Origin: Tersicoccus mangrovi | GTDB lineage: Bacteria > Actinomycetota > Actinomycetes > Actinomycetales > Micrococcaceae | DNA length: 64,000 bases | Direction: 5' to 3' | Assembly (NCBI RefSeq): GCF_036881825.1 | Contig: NZ_JBAJMW010000004.1 | Span: forward strand, 62,001 to 126,000 | In this document: piece after piece, positions 58,884 through 64,000 of the stretch | How positions within the stretch are numbered: the stretch's first letter is position 1 | How the letters are laid out: each line of letters begins with the position of its first letter | Program-made: the position numbers and the translations under genes | Notes under the pieces: model-generated | The model's database searches: none | What the model was told of the DNA's origin: nothing | What the model saw: the letters and a program-made list of their open reading frames with translations, nothing else

Positions 58884-60440
58884 TTACTGCTGTTGGGCTT
58901 CGTCCTGCCGGTCCCGGGCGTTGCTCTCGATGGGCCACACCGAGATGCGTTCCCGCCCGGGCAGGGGTGCCGGGGTGTGCGGCATGGCCGGGGCCGGCCC
59001 GTCGCCGACCACCCAGGTGTCCTTCGAGCCGCCGCCCTGGCTGGAGTTGACGATCAGGGACCCCTCCTGCAGGGCGACCCGGGTCAGTCCGCCGGGGAGC
59101 ACCCACACCTCGTCGCCGTCGTTGACGGCGAAGGGCCGCAGGTCGACGTGCCGGGGGCCGAAGCGATCGCCGGCGAGGGTGGGAACGGTGGAGAGCTGCA
59201 GCACCGGCTGGGCGATCCAGCCGCGGGGGTCGGCGAGGATGCGGCCACGCAGGGCGTCGAGTTCCTCGCGGGTGGCGTCGGGGCCGATGACGATGCCCTT
59301 GCCGCCCGAGCCGTCGACGGGCTTGACCACGAGCTCGTCGAGGCGGTCGAGCACCTCCTCGCGGGCGGCGGCCTCGCCGAGCCGGAAGGTGTCGACGTTG
59401 GGGATGATCGGGTCCTCGCCGCGGTAGTAGCGGATCAGGTCCGGCAGGTAGCTGTAGATCAGCTTGTCGTCGGCGACGCCGTTGCCCACCGCGTTGGCGA
59501 TGGTGACGTTGCCGGCGCGGGCGGCGTTGATCAGGCCCGGGCAGCCGAGCAGGGAGTCCGAGCGGAACTGGAGCGGGTCGATGTAGGCGTCGTCGACCCG
59601 GCGGTAGATGACGTCGACCCGCTGCTCGCCCGCGGTGGTGCGCATGTAGACGCGGTTGGCGCGGCACACGAGGTCGCGCCCTTCGACCAGTTCGACGCCC
59701 ATCAGCCCGGCGAGCAGGGTGTGCTCGAAGTAGGCGGAGTTGAAGACGCCCGGGGTGAGGACGACGACGGTCGGGTCCGCGACCGAGGACGGCGCCGTCT
59801 TGCGCAGGGCCTGCAGCAGCCGGCGGGGGTACTCGTCGACGCCGCGGATGTCCTGCTGGTTGAACGCCTCGGGCAAGCCCTTGGCCATCGCGCGCCGGTT
59901 CTCGATCACGTAGGAGACGCCGCTGGGCACCCGCACGTTGTCCTCGAGCACGCGGAAGCAGCCGGCGTCGTCCCGGACGACGTCGATCCCGGAGACGTGC
60001 ACCCGGACCCCGCCGGCGGGACGGAAGCCGGCGACGCAGCGGTGGAAGTGGGAGCTGGAGGTGATCAGGGAGCGGGGCACGACGCCGTCGGCGACGACCG
60101 CCATCGTGTCGTACACGTCGTCGAGGAAGGCCTCGAGGGTCTGGACCCGCTGGGCGACCCCGCGCTCCAGGACGTCCCACTCGGCGGCGGGGATGACCCG
60201 CGGGACGATGTCCAGCGGGAAGGGCCGCTCCTCCCCCGCGTAGTCGAAGGTGACGCCGCGGTCGAGGAAGGTGCGGGCCATGGAGTCGGCCCGGGCGGAG
60301 ACGTCGTGCAGGGTGAGCTCGCCGAGCACGTCCTCGACCTGCCGGTAGGCGGCACGCACGGACTGCCCGTCGTCGAACATCTCGTCGTACGCGCGGGTCC
60401 GGGCCGTGGCGTGGTCGTAGTCGTCGAACAGGTCGGACAT
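58884..60440 (-). CDS. circularly permuted ATP-grasp protein
   Basis: A 518-residue protein of the type-2 circularly permuted ATP-grasp family. It starts DDYDHATARTRAYDEMFDDG and has RVLEDNVRVPSGVSYVIENR, VVVLTPGVFNSAYFEH, YRRVDDAYIDPLQFRSDS and VVKPVDGSGGKGIVIGP. Such enzymes are predicted to form amide or peptide bonds, but their substrates are unknown. It heads a three-gene operon and is divergent from pepN with a 74-base gap. Confidence 0.92.
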   Translation of the reverse strand: MSDLFDDYDHATARTRAYDEMFDDGQSVRAAYRQVEDVLGELTLHDVSARADSMARTFLDRGVTFDYAGEERPFPLDIVPRVIPAAEWDVLERGVAQRVQTLEAFLDDVYDTMAVVADGVVPRSLITSSSHFHRCVAGFRPAGGVRVHVSGIDVVRDDAGCFRVLEDNVRVPSGVSYVIENRRAMAKGLPEAFNQQDIRGVDEYPRRLLQALRKTAPSSVADPTVVVLTPGVFNSAYFEHTLLAGLMGVELVEGRDLVCRANRVYMRTTAGEQRVDVIYRRVDDAYIDPLQFRSDSLLGCPGLINAARAGNVTIANAVGNGVADDKLIYSYLPDLIRYYRGEDPIIPNVDTFRLGEAAAREEVLDRLDELVVKPVDGSGGKGIVIGPDATREELDALRGRILADPRGWIAQPVLQLSTVPTLAGDRFGPRHVDLRPFAVNDGDEVWVLPGGLTRVALQEGSLIVNSSQGGGSKDTWVVGDGPAPAMPHTPAPLPGRERISVWPIESNARDRQDEAQQQ

Positions 60441-60514
60441 GGTCCACAGCGTGCCACGGATCGATGTCGATCACATCACCGGCGCGTTTCGGTGCGGGTG
60501 TTTGAATGGGCCAC

Positions 60515-63500
60515 ATGCCCTCCCTGAACCTCACCCGCGACGAGGCGGCCGCCCGCGCAGCCCTCATCACCGTCCACGCCTGTGACGTGCACCTGGACCT
60601 CACTGGGGCAGAGGCGGACGGCGCGACGACGTTCGGCACGGTCAGCGAGATCGCGTTCGACTGCGGGTCCGCCGGCGCGGACACCTTCCTCGACTTCATC
60701 GGCGCCTCGGTCGAGGAGGTCACGCTCAACGGGACGGCCCTGGACGTGGCCGACGTCGTGGACGGGCAGCGTATCCACCTGCGCTCTCTGGCGGCGGAGA
60801 ACGTCGTCCGGGTCCGGGCCACCGGCCTGTACAGCCGCAGCGGCGAGGGGCTGCACCGGTTCGTCGACCCGGCGGACGGGCGCGTGTACCTGTACACGCA
60901 GAACGAGCCGGCGGACTGCTGCCGGTGGATCCCGGTCTTCGAGCAGCCGGACCTGAAGGCGCGCTTCACCATGCACGTGGACGCGCCGGCGGACTGGGTG
61001 GTGCGCGGCAACGGGGCCGAGGTCGCCTCTTCCGGTGACTCTTCCGGTGACTTTTCCGGAACCGTGCGCCACTTCGCGCCGACCGAGCCCATCTCCACCT
61101 ACCTCGTGGCGGTGCTCGCCGGCCCGTATCACCAGGCCGACGCCGAGCACACGGTGACGACGCCGGACGGGCCGCTCGAGGTGCCGATGGCCGTGTTCTG
61201 CCGGGCGTCACTGGCCGAGCACCTCGACGCGGACCGGATCGCCGACGTCACCCGGGCGGGCCTCGACCACTACCAGGAGCGGTTCGGCGTCCCCTACCCG
61301 TTCGGCAAGTACGACCAGGCGTTCGTGCCCGAGTACAACCTCGGCGCGATGGAGAACCCGGGCCTGGTGACCTTCACGGAGGCGTTCGTGTTCCGCACCG
61401 AGGCCACCGAGATCCAGTACCAGGGGCGCGCGAACGTCATCATGCACGAGATGGCGCACATGTGGTTCGGGGACCTCGTGACGATGCGCTGGTGGGACGA
61501 CCTGTGGCTCAAGGAGTCGTTCGCCGACTTCATGGGCTCGGCGTCGCTCGCGGACACCGGGCTGTACCCGGGGTCCTGGGTCACCTTCGCGAACCGGCGC
61601 AAGGCGTGGGCGTACGTGCAGGACGCGCTGCCGACGACGCACCCGATCGTCGCGGACATCGTCGACCTGGACGCGGCCAAGCAGAACTTCGACGGCATCA
61701 CCTACGCGAAGGGTGCCTCGGCGCTCAAGCAGCTGGTGGCGTTCGTCGGGCAGGAGGCGTTCGACGCGGCGTCGCGGGCGTACTTCCGCGAGCACGCGTG
61801 GGGCAACACGACGCTGGCGGACTTCCTGGCGGCTCTGAGCGAGGCGTCCGGTCGGGACATGGGGGCGTGGGCGGCCGCGTGGTTGCAGACCGCGGGGATC
61901 AGCACGATCGCGGTGGAGCGGCCCTCCGCGGGCGACACGGTGCGGCTGCGCCAGTCGGGGACGGACCCGGTGACCGGGGAGCCGGCGGTGCGGCCCCACG
62001 CCCTGGTGATCGGGGCGTACCGCGAAGAGGCCGATGGCCGGCTGCGCGCGTCGACGCGGGTGCCGGCGGAGCTCGCGGCAGCGACGGTCTCCGTGTCGGT
62101 GCCCGGCGCCGCGGATGCTCCCCTGCTGCTGCCCAACGACGGGGACCTGACCTACGCGACGGTGGCGCTCGACCCGGAGAGCCTGGCGACGGTGCTGGAC
62201 CGGATCGAGGACATCGACGACGAGATGGCGCGCACCGTCTGCTGGTCGGCTCTGTGGGCGATGACCCGGGACGCCGCCCTGCCGGCGGAGCGGTACGTGC
62301 GCACGGTCGCCCGGGCGGGGGCTTCGGAGACCGACGACGGGGTGCGGCAGATGCTGTTCTCGCAGGCCCTGACCGCGGTGATCCGGTATACGCCTCCCGG
62401 GGGGCGGCGCGCTCTGCTCGACGTCCTGCTCGGGGCGCTCGCGGACCAGGTGCGGACGACGGGATCGCTGACCTTCGCGCGGCTGTTCGCGGTGGCCGCG
62501 GCGCACGGGGGCGGCGAGGCTGAGTTGCTGGACGCGCTGGCGAACGAGCCATCCGCGGCGGCTGCGTCCCTTGAGCCGCTGGTCACCAACCAGGACCTGC
62601 GCTGGAGCGTGCTGGTGGCGCTGGCGGCACGTGACGCCGTGTCCGACGACCGCATCGCGGCGGAGCTGGCCCGCGACGAGACCGCGGACGGCCGGCGTCA
62701 GGCGCTCACCGCTCGCAGCGCGCGGCCGGGTGCCGCGGTCAAGCAGCGGGTGTGGGACAGCGTGACCGGGGACGAGAGCCTCTCGAACGAGCTGCTGTCC
62801 GCGTCGCTGCGGGGCTTCGCGCTGACGGACGCGGCGACGGCGGAGCCGTTCACCGAGCCGTACTTCGCGTCGGTGTCGGACTGGTGGGAGGGGCGAAGCA
62901 TCGAGATGGCCTCGCGCCTGGTGCGCGGCCTGTTCCCGCCGGCCCAGGAGCTGACGCCGGGCACCGAGCCGGCGGAGCACCCGGTGGTGGTGCGCGCCGG
63001 CGCATGGCTGGACGCGAACCCGGACGCGCCCGCAGCGCTGCGGCGGATCCTCGTCGAGGAACAGGACGGCCTGCTGCGAGCCCTCCGCGCACAGGCCGCA
63101 GCGAGCGGCGAGGTCGCCACGCACGCAGGTCCGTACGTTCCGAACGAGTTGCTGTCGCGCCTGATCGGCGACCGCATGTACTCGGTGGAATTCGTGGTCA
63201 ACGACTATGTCCAGCTCCGGTTCGATGGGTCATCCCCCGCCTCCGGACCCGTCGTCCTGAACTGCTATGTGTGGCCCGTCGTGGAGGCAGACGGCCGCCT
63301 CTGGCGGGAACCGGACCTGGGTTACGCGGATGCGCTCCGCCAGCTCTGCCCCGGGACGGTGACGGCGACGAGCGAGGCCACCGGTAGCGGGATCCGGATC
63401 GAGCTGGACACCGGCGCGGTCGTGCTCCACCCCGCCAGGGAAGACGTGTTCGTCGAGATCGCCGAACTGAGCGGATTCGCCGATCGAGCCTGGATGGTCT

Positions 63501-63538
63501 GGCGACCGGGCGAGGAGTGCTTCGAGGATCTTCGCTGA
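60515..63538 (+). CDS. pepN: aminopeptidase N with an extra C-terminal domain
   Basis: A 1007-residue M1 metallopeptidase that removes N-terminal residues. The exopeptidase motif GAMEN is at 277-281 and the zinc motif HEMAHMWFGD starts at His311, with the distal Glu in LKESFADF. Residues up to about 860 match the full length of actinobacterial PepN, which ends near LLRALRAQAAAS. A further 145 residues follow (PNELLSRLIGDRMYSVEF ... WMVWRPGEECFEDL), which are not part of PepN. I chose the ATG at 60515 (MPSLNLTRDEA); an ATG at 60506 adds three residues. Confidence 0.9.
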   Translation: MPSLNLTRDEAAARAALITVHACDVHLDLTGAEADGATTFGTVSEIAFDCGSAGADTFLDFIGASVEEVTLNGTALDVADVVDGQRIHLRSLAAENVVRVRATGLYSRSGEGLHRFVDPADGRVYLYTQNEPADCCRWIPVFEQPDLKARFTMHVDAPADWVVRGNGAEVASSGDSSGDFSGTVRHFAPTEPISTYLVAVLAGPYHQADAEHTVTTPDGPLEVPMAVFCRASLAEHLDADRIADVTRAGLDHYQERFGVPYPFGKYDQAFVPEYNLGAMENPGLVTFTEAFVFRTEATEIQYQGRANVIMHEMAHMWFGDLVTMRWWDDLWLKESFADFMGSASLADTGLYPGSWVTFANRRKAWAYVQDALPTTHPIVADIVDLDAAKQNFDGITYAKGASALKQLVAFVGQEAFDAASRAYFREHAWGNTTLADFLAALSEASGRDMGAWAAAWLQTAGISTIAVERPSAGDTVRLRQSGTDPVTGEPAVRPHALVIGAYREEADGRLRASTRVPAELAAATVSVSVPGAADAPLLLPNDGDLTYATVALDPESLATVLDRIEDIDDEMARTVCWSALWAMTRDAALPAERYVRTVARAGASETDDGVRQMLFSQALTAVIRYTPPGGRRALLDVLLGALADQVRTTGSLTFARLFAVAAAHGGGEAELLDALANEPSAAAASLEPLVTNQDLRWSVLVALAARDAVSDDRIAAELARDETADGRRQALTARSARPGAAVKQRVWDSVTGDESLSNELLSASLRGFALTDAATAEPFTEPYFASVSDWWEGRSIEMASRLVRGLFPPAQELTPGTEPAEHPVVVRAGAWLDANPDAPAALRRILVEEQDGLLRALRAQAAASGEVATHAGPYVPNELLSRLIGDRMYSVEFVVNDYVQLRFDGSSPASGPVVLNCYVWPVVEADGRLWREPDLGYADALRQLCPGTVTATSEATGSGIRIELDTGAVVLHPAREDVFVEIAELSGFADRAWMVWRPGEECFEDLR

Positions 63539-63644
63539 GCGGCCACGTCCTGGCCGGCGCGAGCGAGGGTTGAGCGTCGAATCGGCACCGTGCGTCCACG
63601 GTTCGGCTGTCGCCGTGCACGCCGGTCAGAGGGCGCCGCGGGTT

Positions 63645-63676
63645 GAACGGCGGCGGGTCAGAACGGCGGCGGGTCG
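63645..63676. repeat. 16-bp tandem duplication at the end of the HNH gene
   Basis: GAACGGCGGCGGGTC plus one base occurs twice (63645-63660 and 63661-63676), across the stop codon of the HNH endonuclease gene. Confidence 0.7.
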
Positions 63677-64000
63677 TCCGGCTCGGTGGTGTATCGCCGA
63701 CCGGTCGGTGAGGTCCAGATCAGGCGGGCGCTCGCGTCCGGCGGCGATCCCTCGGTCGCGTTGCCGGGTGGTCCGACGTTGACCGACCACCCCGAGTGGT
63801 GCTTGAGCACGTGATGCTTGCGGCACAGGTGCGCCAGATTCTCGGGGACGGAGCTTCCGCCGTCGGCCCAGGCGACGACGTGGTCGACATCGCACCGGGC
63901 GGCCGAACGCCGGCATCCCGGGAAGCGGCAGGTGCCGTCTCGCACGGCCAGCGCTCGACGCACCGCCACCGGCAGCCGGTACTGGGCGCCGTCGGTCATC
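63658..64000 (-). CDS. HNH endonuclease domain protein (partial, 5' end outside the window)
   Basis: The visible 114 or so residues are the C-terminus of a DUF222/HNH-type protein. The core is RDGTCRFPGCRRSAARCDVDHVVAWADGG, then NLAHLCRKHHVLKHHSGW, with the Cys pairs and His residues of the zinc-binding HNH fold. The gene runs off the right edge, so start and N-terminal domain cannot be judged. Such genes occur in many copies in Micrococcaceae genomes. Confidence 0.88.
   Translation of the reverse strand, partial: MTDGAQYRLPVAVRRALAVRDGTCRFPGCRRSAARCDVDHVVAWADGGSSVPENLAHLCRKHHVLKHHSGWSVNVGPPGNATEGSPPDASARLIWTSPTGRRYTTEPDDPPPF

Noticed and set aside
57064..61098. A single 1344-residue open frame covering the transglutaminase and ATP-grasp region
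   Set aside because: Only its C-terminal 284 residues are real (transglutaminase); the rest is out of frame with the alpha-E and ATP-grasp genes, which have clear family sequences.

Overview
The window is very GC-rich, almost fully coding DNA from an actinobacterium. It carries a complete Pup-proteasome locus (arc, dop, pup, prcB, prcA, pafA), RbpA, the mycothiol ligase MshC, a polyprenol-phosphate mannose synthase and many leaderless-type promoters. Together with the natural PafB-PafC fusion, this points to Micrococcales, most likely Micrococcaceae; the genus cannot be fixed from the sequence alone. The order rbpA/ppm, helY, tatC, tatA, pafBC, pafA, prcA, prcB, pup, dop, arc, trmI, PAC2 gene, mshC, uppP matches the order known in Mycobacterium tuberculosis, so most of the window is conserved chromosomal backbone. 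I see no IS element, prophage, CRISPR array or rRNA operon. There is one tRNA, tRNA-Leu(GAG).

Region by region. 0.1-1 kb: two small genes, an SRPBCC protein and a DUF3140-like protein. 1-5.1 kb: the fructose operon fruR-fruK-fruA behind one promoter with an operator-like inverted repeat. 5.2-8.5 kb: an S9 peptidase and an RlmA-like methyltransferase diverging from a promoter region that contains 18-bp tandem repeats. 8.5-11.6 kb: a YczE-type membrane protein, an alpha/beta hydrolase and a MocR regulator. 11.8-13.3 kb: an NfeD/SPFH membrane pair. 13.4-14.6 kb: rbpA and a convergent ppm, followed by 0.8 kb of noncoding DNA. 15.4-23.4 kb: a long minus-strand set (pafBC, small membrane gene, tatA, tatC, helY, and an amidohydrolase-like gene without metal ligands). 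23.5-34.8 kb: two FKBP prolyl isomerases, the Pup-proteasome genes, trmI, a site-2 protease and a HAD phosphatase. 34.8-40 kb: PAC2 gene, mshC, uppP, an acidic small protein, a DUF5703 protein and an acyl-CoA dehydrogenase. 40.1-45.9 kb: an NAD de novo operon (nrtR-nadA-nadB-nadC-cysteine desulfurase) in which nadB carries an apparent frameshift. 46-47.8 kb: tRNA-Leu and a GT-C membrane glycosyltransferase. 47.8-54.4 kb: a fatty-acid module (MaoC hydratase, high-molecular-weight FabG, thiolase, TetR, acyl-CoA oxidase-like enzyme) around a perfect operator palindrome. 54.4-57 kb: divergent glgA and glgC. 57-60.4 kb: a transglutaminase / alpha-E / circularly permuted ATP-grasp operon. 60.5-64 kb: aminopeptidase N with an extra C-terminal domain, then the C-terminal end of an HNH endonuclease.

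How the genes work together: Dop prepares Pup (ends GGQ), PafA ligates it to substrates, ARC (ends GQYL) unfolds them, and PrcA/PrcB degrade them. PafBC is the family's DNA-damage activator. MshC makes a mycothiol precursor. NrtR probably controls NAD synthesis from aspartate through a palindrome found just upstream. Ppm probably supplies lipid-linked mannose to GT-C enzymes such as the one at 46-47.8 kb. The most notable observations are the nadB frameshift on a G4 run, the aminopeptidase N fusion, the palindromes at nrtR and tetR, a SigR-like promoter before rbpA, a three-codon upstream ORF overlapping the glgC start, and a repeated TANNNT-N6/7-RTG leaderless architecture.
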